From Durusdinium trenchii (taxonomy: Eukaryota; Sar; Dinophyceae; Suessiales; Symbiodiniaceae), in the NCBI GenBank assembly GCA_963970005.1, contig CAXAMN010023695.1:1746615-1810614 (forward strand): DNA of 64,000 nt, given 5' to 3'. A model generated the notes under the pieces. The model worked only from the letters and a program-made list of their open reading frames with translations, was not told where the DNA came from and searched no databases. The translations under genes and the position numbers were made by a program. Below, piece after piece: positions 34,281 to 46,734 of this stretch (its first letter is position 1; every line of letters starts with the position of its first letter).

Positions 34281-37200
34281 TGAGTCAGCCGCCAAAAATA
34301 GGAACAACTTGAAGCCGACCGGTCCTTCCATCTCTCCCCGGCACCCTGCAGTCATCGTGCCCAGTCGCCGTCGTGCCCGGTCCTTCCCATCGGCTCCGCT
34401 CCACCGGAACCCGCTCCACCGGGAACGACCGGATGGACAAGGCGCCTCGTGGCGGCCGTCCGGCAGCGGCTTCACCACTTCGCCGGCACGCGACTTGGAG
34501 AGCAGCGGCACCGAACGGGCGGGGCGCGGTGGATCCGAGGCGACGCCGCGGCGGAGCGGTGGGGCAGAACACGGGATGAGCGGCAGACTTTCCCGGTTGG
34601 GCAAGTCAGGTAAAGTTTTTGGGAAACACTGAATGAAAGACTCTCAAACCGATGAAATGCCTCAAGTTGACTTGGTGTAGGTTTGATGCGCCAAAAAACA
34701 CGAGCGAATCACGGCAGCATGAAAAGGATTGAAAAGGTTTGCGTGCATGGCGTGCGCTTCTCACTTACCGGGGGTTGTGGAGTCTCGCTACTTCGAAGAC
34801 AGATTTTCGAGTTCCCAAACACTCCAAAAGATTTTTTGTATTTGTAACGTTGGGGTGGTTGATGTAATTTTGGCCGGCCTAATGTAGGTCAACCACTATG
34901 CCAGCCCTGTTCACGTCATTCTTTTAAAGGGTATATGTTCCTCTACTTCGAGGATCTCTCGGGATGGCAGCCATACTGCGACCGGGTCAGTCCCTCGCCG
35001 GATGCGTTGTGACCAGATCGGGTCCCTCGCGCGGGGCGCATCGTTGCGGGATCTCCCGAACGATCCATTGAAGAGAGTAGATTCCCCCTCCCCAGCTCAC
35101 CAAAAGATGGTAATTAGAGGGAAGGGTCATTATAGAGTGACTTTTGCAAAGGCAACCTCACATGGTGATCTGGCAAGGATTCTGCTTTCGGCAACTGCAC
35201 GATAGTGATCGTGCATGAGCGGACGCGTGTCTACGCTTTGGATGCTTTGGACGTCCACATGGATTGTCTCCAACGGGATTCCAAGGGTCGGGTGGTCAGA
35301 CCCGCGACCCTCGCGATGACGTCCTCGGTCGTGGCAGCGGGGGTCGTGCGTCGTGCACCGCCACGCCGGTCAGGCTGCACCGGTATTTGTTGCTGGACGT
35401 GATCGCTTCGGAGTTCCGGCGCATGGAGGCGAAGGTGGGCCAAGGAGGACAGTCACTTTCGAGGTGATGGAGAGGCATGTGAATGGCACATGTTGGCACG
35501 TAGGTTTTGGATGGTTTTGGGGGGAAACTGGTGGGGATGGTGATGTTTGGTAGAGAACATCCGGGCTCGGGCAAGAAGGGAGAAGCCTCTAACCCTTGAA
35601 TCACGGCTGAAGCTCCTGTGAAAAACACCAGGGGATGGGTTGGAACCTGCCGGTATTGTCACCCTCAAGCTGTTTAGTAGCGTGTTCTTAGGTCATGCCA
35701 TGCCCCTGAAAAGGGTTCCCGTTCGGGTCCTGACGCGGATCTCACCACCTTCCTTCCGCGCTACTCAGATGCAGCTCGCGACTGGGCTGGAGCAGATCTT
35801 CTCTGCGCAGAGGAGTTGCCTCATGCAGTGCCTGGTGCGGTCGCCGAGAAGGAAAAGCAGAAGACCAGAAATGGCTTGGAAGAAACAGGAAGAAAGATGC
35901 CTATCATGACATATCATGACTTAATAGTAGAAACTCCTTTTTGGTGATGCACCATCTCTCTTCAACCATAACAATAATCCGATTTCCTACCTCGAATCGC
36001 AAAGATAAAACAATTTTGCCAGAATTCTGGTGCAAATTGGTTTGCTTGTTCAAGGCGAAGGCGATGGCCATCGCTTCCACCGTGGGGTCCCTTTGTGGTG
36101 GTTGGTGGAACATCTAATTACTCCAGGTACCACTAATCCTCACTGCCAGGTGGGGAAGGTCCATCCGCTCCGGGTCGGTCCATCCACCCCATGTGGGCCC
36201 CCGGCCGAGCCGGGGTCGGCGTGCGCTTCACCGGGGAGGTCTCCCCGCGCGCGCTTTTGCCTGCGCGCCGGGATCGAGGTGAAGTCCTTCCTGGACGGGG
36301 CGCAGGAATCCCAGGCCGGGCGGACCACGGACCTGGACCGAAGGCAGCGAAGTAGGTCGATCTGAAAGAGATGATGATGAAAGCACTCCGAAGCAGCGAA
36401 GTCTTGGAGTTGGGACGTTGTTTCTTAATGACGTTGGAGTTGGGTGCGAAACAAAACAAGAGGACTTGACTAGAAGTGGAGCAGGGTCAGACGTGCTTTT
36501 CGGAGTTCTGGAAAGTGGAGACAGACGATTATCAGTGGTGCCTCTGTCTACAAAATAAACAAACCATAGTTACTGTATTTGCAGAGTATCGGAAGCCGCA
36601 GATGTTGGTTCCTAAAAACTGCTCAGCCTGAGGAAGCATCTGATAAACCTCAGGCGATCCATTTGGAGATCGCGCCCTCATCCATCCTCATCCCTTTCTG
36701 GTATTGTTCGGGTCGCAGATCTTTGTTTTCACTCTCAGGGCCCCCCCTAAGGGGTGGTTCATAGGTCTACCATTGTATACACTTTGAGTCACTCACATGG
36801 AAGTGGATGGCCCCCCCTGTTTGTAGAGGACGGCCTTCCAGGGTCCCATGCCATCCACTTCCTCCGTGTCAAATGTGGGAAGTCAGTCAGAGGTTACAAC
36901 CTCTGCGGGGGGGGGGGCTCTGATTTCGACACCCCATAGGGACCCCATAGGAGGTCCTGGTACATCGTTTTGTTGATCATTTGGAGGGCTTTTCAGTCGG
37001 CCAGGGTCGGGGTCGAGACCCAACAAGGATGGACTGGTGACCAGCGGGCCGCCCAACATGGGCCAAGAAGGTGGGTGTAGATATGGGTGTGTCTTCCAAG
37101 ATGGCCTCTGGGAAATGGGGCCAGATTTTTGTTTGTAACATGTTTGTTTGTTTGTTTGTTTGTTCGGGACTTCCCTCAGTGTTTTTTTTCTACGATGTGT

Positions 37201-37544
37201 TTCTTTTTTGTTTTGGCTCACCATGGGTACTTCGACCGCACTTCCAAGCTTCGACTGCGCCAAGTCGTCCCCTTCTCAGGAGGCCTTGGCGGCGGTGGTC
37301 GGGATCTTGAGCCAGGCGCTGGGGGTCGCCAGTTCGCTCGTCGCTCCGGTCGTCTCACCTCGGTCGCCGAGCGATGTCAGCGGCTCGCCGATGTCCAGTG
37401 TTCACTTCATGAAGACGTTCCGCAAGGTCTGTCATGGCGTCAGAGCCGATTCCAGTGCATCCATTCGAGGACGCACCGTGATGCTTTTGAGCCTGGTTTT
37501 CCAGAGGGTACCTCCAGAGAAGTAGCTTCACTCTTGGAGATCAC
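34281..37544. other. Spacer with unassigned GC-rich blocks
   Basis: No gene can be defined. GC-rich blocks at 34360-34600, 35200-35450, 35740-35880, 36160-36360 and 37250-37440 are open in several frames. The block at 36276-36308 encodes EVKSFLDGAQE, which matches EVRAFLGGAQE at 9940-9972. The block after CTTCTCAG at about 37280 reads EALAAVVGILSQALGVAS. A (TTTG)n tract is at 37138-37164. Confidence 0.3.
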
Positions 37545-37822
37545 TTGATGAGCCCGCTTGTTGAGCAGGAAGGCTACAGCTGGAATTGTGACTCTTGCAA
37601 CCAGAGTTTTCCTAAAGCAAAGCGTCACCTAGGGTGCAGACTGTGCGCCTGGGACTTGCATGCACTGCAGCACACGGCACAACATGTGGACAGTATCCGT
37701 GCAAGCGTGCAAGGCATGAAAGTCTCAAAGAAGGAGTATCCCGCACTTTTGTCCACATGGAAACCAACATCAAACAATGGTGAACCACCAAAGGTCCTTC
37801 AAGAGCCTCCTTCCTACTATTG
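37545..37822 (+). other. Zinc-finger-like coding fragment
   Basis: The open frame contains WNCDSCNQSFPKAKRHLGCR directly followed by LCAWDLHA. This gives a CxxC...CxxC arrangement like C1/RING-related zinc-binding modules, with His where a fourth-pair Cys may have been. The remainder (KVSKKEYPALLSTWKP) has no known domain and the frame stops at 37822. It may be one exon or a decayed copy; no splice partners were found. Confidence 0.35.
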
Positions 37823-40310
37823 ACCCTGTTGTGTCCTTGTCTTGAAACCATCACCATCGATGTGAAGCTCCACGAGGCCCTCCAACTGCAAAGCCTTCTC
37901 GACGAGGTGCCCTGGCGTCTGGTCCGACTTTGGACCGTTGATGAATAAAGGTACCCAAGGGCCCCAAGGGCCCCAAGATGCCCCAAGCATTTGGAGGGAG
38001 AGAGGGTTTTTGGAGTGTAAAACGACACTTGATGATATTTCAACCCTCTCATATGAGGAAGTTTTCCAATCTAAATGGGAGGATTTGATTCATCAACATG
38101 ACCCCCATCAAACGTCGGTCTCTTCGGTCATCAAGGGTGGAATGAGCTGGTCACCACAGGACTTGGCCAAACCGTTCATTGATCTGGATGCAAGTAGCAA
38201 ACACTCCCAACAGGACCATCAAATCTTACCGTCACAGTAAGGCTGCCGCCCTGTATGGCCCCCAAGCCTTCTCTATCTGTGAGACTGGGCGTGTTCACCA
38301 GGTTTTCACCAGGTTTCAACCCAATGGGTCGAAGGGGTTCTCTGCTGAGCTTGGCAGAGAAGGGTCGAGACCAGCTTCGGTGGGCGGAGAACGGGCGACC
38401 ATCGAAGCACCATCGAAACACCTGGTGGCGACAGTGCCCTTCGAGGGTGAGAAATGGCACTGGCACCCCAAAGATGTCCTCGCACCCCATGGGGCTTGGG
38501 GACCGTGCCATCGAAGCTCTGAAACCACTGTACCATTGGTGGCTTGATTCATAGAAGGGGGATACCCCCGGTCGTGAACCAGCATTAGGTCGATCTATAT
38601 GGTACCTGGCGGTAGGACTCCATGATTCCCAAATAGAGACATCATTGAAATCATCCGCCTCGGTTCGTCGTTGGCTTGGGAAAAGGCACTGAAACCCTTG
38701 GGACCACAAAGCATGGTTGTCCAAACTTTCTGTTTGGCAAACACTCGATCCGCGACGGAAGACGGTCTGGATGTCTTGCTTGGCGTTTTGCGAGTGGATC
38801 AAAGGCATTGCGCTGTTTGTTCACCCTTCTTTGCGCCGAAAGCGACCCGTCACGGACCGGTCTATTTGCACCAGGTGGGCTCGGTGAAGCGCTTCCCGGT
38901 CGGGGGGCTCGCAGTGGTTCTGCAGGTTTCATCGCCCTGAAGTCCTGCTGAAGAAGCTGAAGTGGACAGTCTACCATCGAGTTTTCGTCCATGACCATCC
39001 ATGTCGAGTTTACAAAACAAACACTCTTTTCACTAAGTGAGCTATGACTATGACATACTAGGGACAACAACCTGTATTCTCAGGATGTTCTACCAGTGGT
39101 GATACAGGGCCAACCTTCCCTTAGCGGGGTGGTCGGTGGTCGCCGTGGCCGGCGTGGCGTTGTTGGAGCTCTGCTCCGAAGAGAGGTTCACTGTACATAG
39201 GACCCTGTCACCTGGGGGACCCATGGCATCAGAGTCAACGAGTGTTGGCGAAAAAAACCACGGGAAAAAGGGGTATATTACATAATTTAGCCAGTATTCC
39301 TCAAAAAGGGTACGTTATAGACCGATTTGGGGTTCTTCGTCCGACCGATTTGGCGTCGGAAGGGGGACGGACTTCCGACGGCCTTGCGAGGCCTGGGTGA
39401 TGCGTCGGCTGCAGGGAATCCATGTGGGCTTTCAAGAGCTCAGGCAGTGAAAGGGGAATTGGATGGAATTGGCACAGAAGAAACACATGCCAGGGTGTGG
39501 ACCGCTAGAATTGGTCAGAAACTTGGCGTCCGTGACTTTGAACTGGAGTGAGTCTACCGAACGTGCCTAAATGATTTTAGACCGTTTCAGTGTGGGGATC
39601 TCAGGGACGGTCACTGATTTTGAAGGTGGTACAGAATATCATTCTGTAAGTCTATACAGAATTAAGACTACATCATTAGAAAACAGAATGAGAAAACCCA
39701 TAGAAAACCGATTGGTAACAGAATATCATGTCTATGTGTGGATCCAACTCGAACACCCCATAGGCTACACGAACCGCCGGTCCGTCGCTTTCCCGCGCCC
39801 GCAGGACGACGCTCCGCGCGTGTCGACCAGGCGCGCGCGATTGACGGACGACGGAGGGTCTCCGTATGGAAGGGAATTGGAGTGGAGGGATGCGATAGTA
39901 TAGGGTTGATCCCTTCACCACGCGTGCCTTTGGAGGGATATGGAGTGATCAGAATTCCCTATGGAAGGGATGTGATAGGGTTTTTTGAGGATTTCTTGTT
40001 TGCTCCTATTGGCACGAGTAGGAGGGTAAAAAGGAGGCTGGCCCGCGTAGGATTGAGCCTGGTGAGGTCCAAGCCTGGCAGAAGTCACAGAAGGATGCAA
40101 TCAACATCAAGCAATCATGTGGGTGTGTGTTCGCATTGGGAGACCCCCGAAAGCCTGGAAGAAGGACAATAGGATCAAAAAATTGAGCGCAACTCGCAGC
40201 ACAACCCATGGTTTTTGCTTTGTTCAAACAAAACAAATATGGTCTATTTTTCCCCTAGTAACATACAGATCCGTGTTGAGATAAAGAACCCAACACATCC
40301 CAACAGCAAC
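37823..40310. other. Spacer with one coding-like open frame (39421-39551)
   Basis: After GCTGCAGG, bases 39421-39551 read GLSRAQAVKGELDGIGTEE and then VWTARIGQKLGVRDFELE before TGA, which is protein-like but of no recognised family. Open frames around 38180-38560 lack any domain. The rest shows no supported gene. Confidence 0.3.
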
Positions 40311-40528
40311 ATGGATAAACACCCCTTTCAGCTAGCAGCGGCAGCGGCAGTAAGTGTTTTTTTCGTTCAATGATGTTTGATGGTTAGGCAAATCTCAAGG
40401 TTTGGTGCAGTTGGTAAGGCTTTGGTTGTGTTTGAAAACGAGATGGCTTCTGCTTCTCAACATGTTCTCATGTCTGAATCCTCAGGCTGAGGCATCCCAA
40501 CAGGTCTTGGCTCAGACACATGCAAGCA
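40311..40528 (+). other. Possible first two exons of an unknown gene
   Basis: An ATG at 40311 opens MDKHPFQLAAAAA and runs into a textbook GTAAGT donor at 40350. After a CCTCAG acceptor, 40486-40528 continues in phase as AEASQQVLAQTHAS up to a GT donor. Both exons are short (39 and 43 bases), as in the other genes of this window. No reliable third exon was found, so no product can be named. Confidence 0.35.
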
Positions 40529-40856
40529 GTTGCTGGTTTTTGTCATTGGTCTCTGTGTTTGGTTTGGTTCCCATCATCCCAACCATTCCGCACCACCCCC
40601 AATCGTACCCAAGTCGGGCGGAACGTCTGGGGCCTGGTGCGGGCAGGCTTCGCCCCGGAAGAGGCAGAGGTGTGGCGTGTGGCTCGGTGACCGGGTGATT
40701 CAATTGGGACGTGCCAAGAGGTACTAGACTAGCTTGGTTTCTTGGAATGCACTAGGCCTATATGTGTACTTAGTGTGCTTCAGTACTTGGAGCACGATCC
40801 CTGCCGCACCGTGTGATTTTCTCACGAGTTATTTTATTGTTTTTTTGCCGCATGTT

Positions 40857-40902
40857 GTCTCTCTGTCTCTCTCTCTCTCTCTCCCTCTCTCTCTCTCTCT
40901 CT
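40857..40902. repeat. (CT)n microsatellite
   Basis: A run of CT dinucleotides about 46 bases long with a few CCC interruptions. Confidence 0.9.
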
Positions 40903-41080
40903 TTTGTGTCATTGGTCCCTTGCTTTCATTGCACAATACTTTTCATACATGCGGCCTACCACTTCTGATGGGTTGGGATGTTACCGTTCGCCTCTAAGTG
41001 CGTACCCATTGCAAAATACTTTGCTTGGAAGCCAACAACTTGGGAGTCCTGCAATGGCAAAGACATGTAAAACTGCTTGC

Positions 41081-41697
41081 ATGAACAGGAGCACACCAAT
41101 GCTTACTGGTGGTGCAAGAAATGTGGCAAACGGAATCTGTTTCTGACGCACTCGTACTTCTGCGGCTTTCGCTGCAGCTGCATGCATCTCCTCCAACTGG
41201 CAATGTTGACGTCCACGGCACTTCAGTGGGCAAGTTCTACAGGGGCCAGAGCTGATTTCACCAAAAGATCTTGGACACTCAGCAGGAGGTCAGAGCAGGC
41301 AGAGTCAAGCCGAAGGCCTTCTGCGTCCGCCTCCAGTGTGTGGAACAGATGTCTACTGCAGCTGGCGGCTGGCGCGCGGATTGCGGATTGTGGGTGGCAA
41401 AGCCTCAAGAATTTATTCCACAGCATTTCCTAGAAGAATTGGCCATGGGCATGGAACCAAAGCACATCCAGAGATCTGTAAGTTGGTGATGCAGTGCATG
41501 TGGCGAAGATTCCTTGGACCATGCACGCCAAACGACCTGTTGACTGAGAATTGCAAGTGGCAAAGAAGAATCGCTGAAAGAACAAAGGAAAAGAACCGCT
41601 TCACTTGTGATCCCCCCAAACTCATTTTTGAAAGCGCAGAGTTTCAATGCAGTCATGTGCAAACTGCGCACGGCGCTACAACGACATTAACGCATTG
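41081..41697 (+). pseudogene. Coding remnant spread over three frames
   Basis: Protein-like segments follow one another in three different frames: about 41081-41180 reads EHTNAYWWCKKCGKRNLFL with a CxxC pair; 41271-41489 reads VKPKAFCVRLQCVEQM and FIPQHFLEELAMGMEPKHIQ; 41480-41697 reads CMWRRFLGPCTPNDLL and ERTKEKNRFTCDPPKLIFES. Without splice sites between them, frameshift decay is the simplest explanation. The origin is unknown; a mobile element or a retrocopied gene is possible. Confidence 0.3.
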
Positions 41698-41865
41698 AAG
41701 AGGACAATCATCTTTTCACCTGGTTGGGAACCTGGTACTTGCTTCATGGTTCATGGTTCCTTTTTCAGTTGATGATGGTAATGTTGATATCACGATGTTT
41801 TTGAGACCAGGATACAGCACATGTTGTTGTTCGTGACAATGCTGGCGAATATACTTCCAATCCTT

Positions 41866-42486
41866 CTTTCCAGGGAATAAATTCCGATTCAGAAACTACG
41901 ATTCAGAAACTATGACCCAGAAACTACGATTCAGAAACCAAGATTCAGAAACTACGATTCAGAAACTACGCCTGCGAAACTACGATTCAGAAACTACGCC
42001 ACCGAAACTACGAATTGAAAAGCACATCAAACACAGGCCCACGGAAGCGTAAGCAAATTCAACACGAACACGGCAAACGCCTCATCATGCGGATTTGGGG
42101 AGTGGGGGTCGGTGGGGGGGTACGAGGGAATAATAGTGCCACGGGGTGGGGGGGGTGATAATGACGTGGGGTGAAAAGGTTTCCCCGTGTCGCTTTCAGC
42201 TGCAAGGGTGCAGTGTGGCCATTTCATTAGTTTTTCAACGTTTTTCTTTGGCTCCTTTTTGGGGTAACCGCTATGGTTGCCGAATCAGACGGTAGTTTCC
42301 GAATCCGGTCGTAGTTTCCGAATCATGGTTTCTGAATCCAAGTTTCCGAATCAGATGTTAGTTTCGGAATCATGGTTTCTGAATCAGAGGGTAGTTTCCG
42401 AAGCATGGTTTCCGAATCAGGCCGTAGCTTAGGAATCATCGTTTCCGAATCCTAGTTTCCGAATCCGTCCTTGACCCTTTCCAGGG
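41866..42486. mobile_element. Composite inverted-array element B (foldback-like)
   Basis: Bounded by a perfect 10-base direct repeat CTTTCCAGGG at 41866-41875 and 42477-42486. About nine units of GATTCAGAAACTAC run at 41881-42014. The core to about 42276 has G runs and the motif ATAATGACGTGG. About eleven units of TTTCCGAATC, the opposite orientation, run at 42277-42468. The plan, size (about 600 bases inside the repeats), G-rich core and ATGACGT motif match element A at 21433-22105. The left arrays differ by base changes (CCGCAACT in A, CAGAAACT in B), so the arrays seem to homogenise within each element. Confidence 0.6.
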
Positions 42487-44378
42487 GTAGTGCGTAGTCC
42501 TGTCATTGTTGGGGTGGGGACCAACCGGGTCATGTCGTTCTATGTCGTTCCACGTTGCAAGCGTCTTGGGAGGACTTTTTCGAGGCATGGCTGCTTCAAT
42601 GGCCGGGTTGGCTCAGTGGGATGGTGGGTCGGATGTCCGAAGCAACTGCCTGGTCGCTTTGTGGAGCAGCTCTGTGACTTCTTGGGCCGGTATTTTTATT
42701 TTTCGACTGTTGACTCAGATTCTAATTCTTGGTATCGCGATGCCTTAGATTCTCCTTAGATTGAAAAGCTTGGTTTTCGATCATGTCCCAGCTTCAAAAG
42801 AGCGAGACACGACTCCTCGCTGCTCCACGCCACAGGTCGCGCCACTGCGACCAGACCAGCGCCGGAGTGGAAAAGACGTTGTACTCGCGGCGGATGTGCG
42901 TGGCCGTGCCAGTGGGTCGGGAGGATGGGGAGGCGCTAACCACCAGGGTCGACCTCAGTTGGTTTGCTTTATTTTCTTTATTTCAGGCGCCCCAAAAGGT
43001 CCAAGGACCATATCATACTTGGTTCATGCATGGACGTTCCCTTTGGGGTCACCCAAAGACAATTTTAAAGTTGTTTTGTACTCCCAGCAAGATGGATGTT
43101 TCAAAACCCTTCGACCAGTTGAGGGTCCCCTTCGGCCTGCTCAAACCCCTCGATCTTCCCAGATCGGACGTTCCGGAACCACGGCTCCCGCGACTGGCCT
43201 GCCAGCTGCGGACAAAGTCTTGCCGCTGCCATCAGAGGTGCCCCCACAACCCAAGGCGCGGGGTGGACGACATGGATTTTTCCGCGGGTGGCGCACGGGT
43301 GGCCAGGGAAGCCGCGAAAACGCCCGGACGTCGCGGCGGTTGGGAGGGCTAGGAAGGTGCCTGGGATTGGGCAATTGGATGGGCGAGAGTAAGACAGATT
43401 CACAGGGTCTCAAGACCCAACCAGAGTGTTTGAGTATGTTTGAGCCAGCCGCTTGCGAAAAGGGGGAGATACCTGGGAGAGGCAGTAGAATGGTCGATGA
43501 AGTGAACTGGCACTGGCCTGCACTGATTTGTGAGAAGACATTTAAAGACAGTGACAGAATCTGGCCAGATGACCAGGCACATCCAAGGACCATTTGTCAT
43601 TTTTCGACAGTGACTACCTTTTCGAAGAAAGAACTCTTGGACCCGGCTGTCAAATTTTTTTAAACATATGTCAACATGATTCAACATGCCAGGACTTCAT
43701 TTCCATCATGAGGGCAGCTATCGACCACGTCACTCGCAGAGTGGTGGATTTGGCGACCATTGGACACTCCTTGTGACATCTGGACACTCCGGTCCACGGA
43801 CGTCCATGGACCAGCTGGACGCTCGTCGACAGCATCGGCCACCACTCCGATCCGCAAGGCGATTCCGCCCAAGCCCCAGGGCCTGCTGGGCAAAGCCAAG
43901 GCCCGATATCGCCGTCGGTTTTTGGAACACTGCACCAAAGGGCGAGATCGATTGCTTGGGTGCTTGGTGGTCCGCAAGCCAAGGACACCGGGGAGAGATT
44001 GAAGGGACCCTGTTATCTCCGAATGAGACAGGTGCTGGACAATTGGTGGGCAAAGTTAGGATTTGTTCCATCAGTTTGAGATATTTGAGATGATTTGAGA
44101 TATGGGATGTTCCACCGAAAGTGTCTGGAAACCCCGCTTCCAAATCACTTCCAACGTTTCTCCCGTTCAAGGCTCCAAGGAGTCCGACTTTGTGTTGCAC
44201 CGATTTCTTGTAGTACATTACATTACAATACATTACATTACTTGTAGTACAAGTTATGTGTTTTAAATTGCTTATTTTATGCAATACTTTATACTTGCCT
44301 CCAAAGATGTGAAACTGAACGACGATTCCCTTATTTTCATCCCTGCTTTTCCTCGGGCCTGGCTGCGCCGTGGACGAG
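42487..44378. other. Spacer holding the longest non-HSP90 open frame
   Basis: The + strand frame 42761-43663 is open for 300 codons, the longest in the window. It is Arg/Gly/Pro-rich in the middle, has no recognisable domain, and overlapping frames are also open, so it may be chance in GC-rich DNA. A short ATTAC repeat (CATTACATTACAATACATTA) is at about 44217-44240. Nothing else is supported. Confidence 0.3.
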
Positions 44379-44446
44379 GCCTTTGGCAAGGACATGGTGA
44401 TGAATGCTGGAGACCAAGTCGTGGATCAATTAAAGCGTCTCGCAGA
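44379..44446 (+). other. Possible isolated exon
   Basis: After a pyrimidine-rich stretch ending CGAG, the sequence reads AFGKDMVMNAGDQVVDQLKR and LADG, a helical, clearly protein-like segment with an AG|G acceptor. The frame stays open to 44627, and possible GC donors occur near 44440. No partner exon or family was recognised. Confidence 0.35.
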
Positions 44447-45683
44447 TGGGTATACCCAGGTATACAGTGGCCCGATCCCGATTGAAATGTCCTCTATGGA
44501 ATCAGGGAACTCAGGTACAGAAACGGACCATTTTACAGCAATTCTCTCTATATATATAGAATGGAGCCACTCGTCCGTGAGGTTGCACCATCTGACCTGG
44601 GAGGTCAGATTTTCTCGAGAGGTGTGAGGAAGGTATAGCTTTCCGTGAGCTTCTGCATGGTCACATGGGGGTTGTGAATTTATAGTGAGGTTGGTGCTGT
44701 CGTGTAGGTTTGTTACTTTAGCCTCTGGGCTCAATGAATAATGTTAATGGTTTTGCTTTTCGATGATCCTTACGAGTTTTGCTTGTTCAGTTCATTTCAG
44801 TTCATACATCAAGCTTGCAAGTTGTCGGATGTTGTTGGAAACTTTTATCGGAAACGACTCTTTTTGACAATACAAGTAGCATCGACGGATGTTTTTGATA
44901 TATCTTAAGTTGTTAGGTTTGTCTCGGAGATGGGGGTTGTGATGTTTAAGTTGTTGGATTTGTCCATTTAATTCTCGTTAGGTTTCCATTCCGACTAAGG
45001 GGGTTAGAGATGTCGTTTTGCCAGAACTCAGATTTTATAAGGATTTATGTGTCCCGAAGCTGGGGGTAGTCGTTTTATACTATAGAATGGGTGTACCTCA
45101 GTGACCGGTTGAATTTCAATGGGGATGTGGTTTGTGCAGATAGCCACTATTTGGAGGACCCTACCATGTCTGGAGGTGTCCCTAATCGCCCCTATCCTTT
45201 GGGAAGAGTGAAGCCTAGCTGCCGCTAAGCCAAGCGATGTTCCCGGGTGCCGAGTTCTTCGACCGCGGGTCGCGGGTCAAGTTGAAGAGACCAAGCTGTG
45301 GAAGTCTCTGCAGACTTCAGGGGTGAAGCATTGAGTCCACAAGAGTTTAACTGGACTGGGAGATCACTCATTTAGCTTGAAAACGACTGCAACATCTGCA
45401 CCCCTCACCGAATTTTGCTCGGACGACCAGTTCTTTTTCCACCCAGACCTGGTAGCCTGATTGATGTGTCCGACTTCCAACCAACCCAACGTGCTGTTTC
45501 TTTGTTCCACTCCAAAGCAACCACCACCCCCAACCTGTTGAGTGATTGGTCACCTGGACAGTCACCTGGACCCCAGGCCGTGTCGGAGTTCTTTGGCCCG
45601 GCGGCCCAGATATAGACGCCGTCGAGAATCGCCGGATCGCTCCGCAATCGGGATCGAAGTCCCTGAGTATTTGCAGTAGCGTC
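44447..45683. other. Spacer without supported gene
   Basis: Low-GC DNA with no long open frame and no recognisable repeat. Confidence 0.45.
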
Positions 45684-45768
45684 CTTGTTACTAACTACTA
45701 GTAAGGCACTTGTTACTAGAAGCGATGCACTTGTTCCTAGTAGCCTTCTTGCTCCTAGTAGTAAGGCC
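45684..45768. repeat. Dispersed minisatellite cluster (inverted CTAGTAAC family)
   Basis: Repeats of CTTGTTACTA and CTTGCTCCTAGTAG, the reverse complement of the units at 11090-11168 and 12105-12225. Confidence 0.55.
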
Positions 45769-46194
45769 AGGTGGTTGATTTCAGGGGTCAATGTACGTAT
45801 ATTCCAGTCACCATGTAGTATTTTCTGGGAATGGCTTCGCAAGGCTTCGCAATGGGGATGGTTTTTTTCGACGTCGGCCAGGATTCTGGGACCCATACAG
45901 GTCACCAACTGTATGTCATGAACTACTGGAGTTGGTCATACTTAGAGCACTATCTGTACTCAAGGAGGCTTTCAGGACGGCTTGAATCACTGGGCCAGAC
46001 TGGACCGAAAAGTGGAAAACCCATGGATGGCACCACCTGCTTGTTTGAGTCATTGTATTCGGTTTGAACATGCTCGACCTCACGGTTTTCCATCCACGTC
46101 CCGGTCGGGTCAGACGAAGCGCCAGGCAGTGCGGGCGGGAAGGGTGACCCGGACGTCGGCAGGCCATGAGCGGGAAGTCGGGGATGCGGGTGTT

Positions 46195-46298
46195 AGGTCT
46201 ACTGACTGGTGCTTAGTAGGGAATAAGGGAATGAGCCCCCAATAGAGATTGTATTGGATCCATTCCCTCATTCCCTGCTAAGCACCAGTCAGTCTAGG
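46195..46298. mobile_element. Inverted-repeat element, GACTGGTGCTTAG type
   Basis: The left arm GACTGACTGGTGCTTAG-like sequence (46204-46219 reads GACTGGTGCTTAGTAG) followed by GGGAATAAGGGAATGA is the near-perfect reverse complement of the right arm TCATTCCCT..CTAAGCACCAGTC at 46268-46290. The central spacer is about 30 bases. It is a single copy in this window, non-coding, and could fold into a long hairpin. Confidence 0.6.
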
Positions 46299-46734
46299 TG
46301 TTGTTGTTGAAGGGGGGAGTTGGAGACTACTCTAAAATGTCCACTTGGGTGGATCACCATGACGGTCCAACCTCCAGCTGGGCGGTCGTTCTTTTATTTG
46401 GCCGGTCCCCGTGACGGGTTTTTTCAGGCAGATGATGGTGCACGATTCCGCCCAGAGATTCGTGGAACTTGGAAATCCAACTATCCCCAAACCACTGATG
46501 GGACTGGAATGCTTGCAGACATTGACCCGAGTCTTATAAGATTATAAGCTGATACATTGCTGGTCTGGGGTGCCTGTTAAAAAAATCCCCAGGCCAGGAC
46601 TCCAATTCGGCCATGGTCGCGGACACCCGAACATGAGGACGCATGAAAAGGCTCGCCTTAGTCGGAGAGGAGACCAGGAGACCCCTTGGCAGAAAGTCGC
46701 TGAGCCATTTTTTCGAAGACGGGGATGCCGACTT

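Noticed and set aside
42761..43663. The 300-codon open frame as a real gene
   Set aside because: No domain, skewed Arg/Gly/Pro composition and other frames open in the same stretch; kept only as part of a spacer note.
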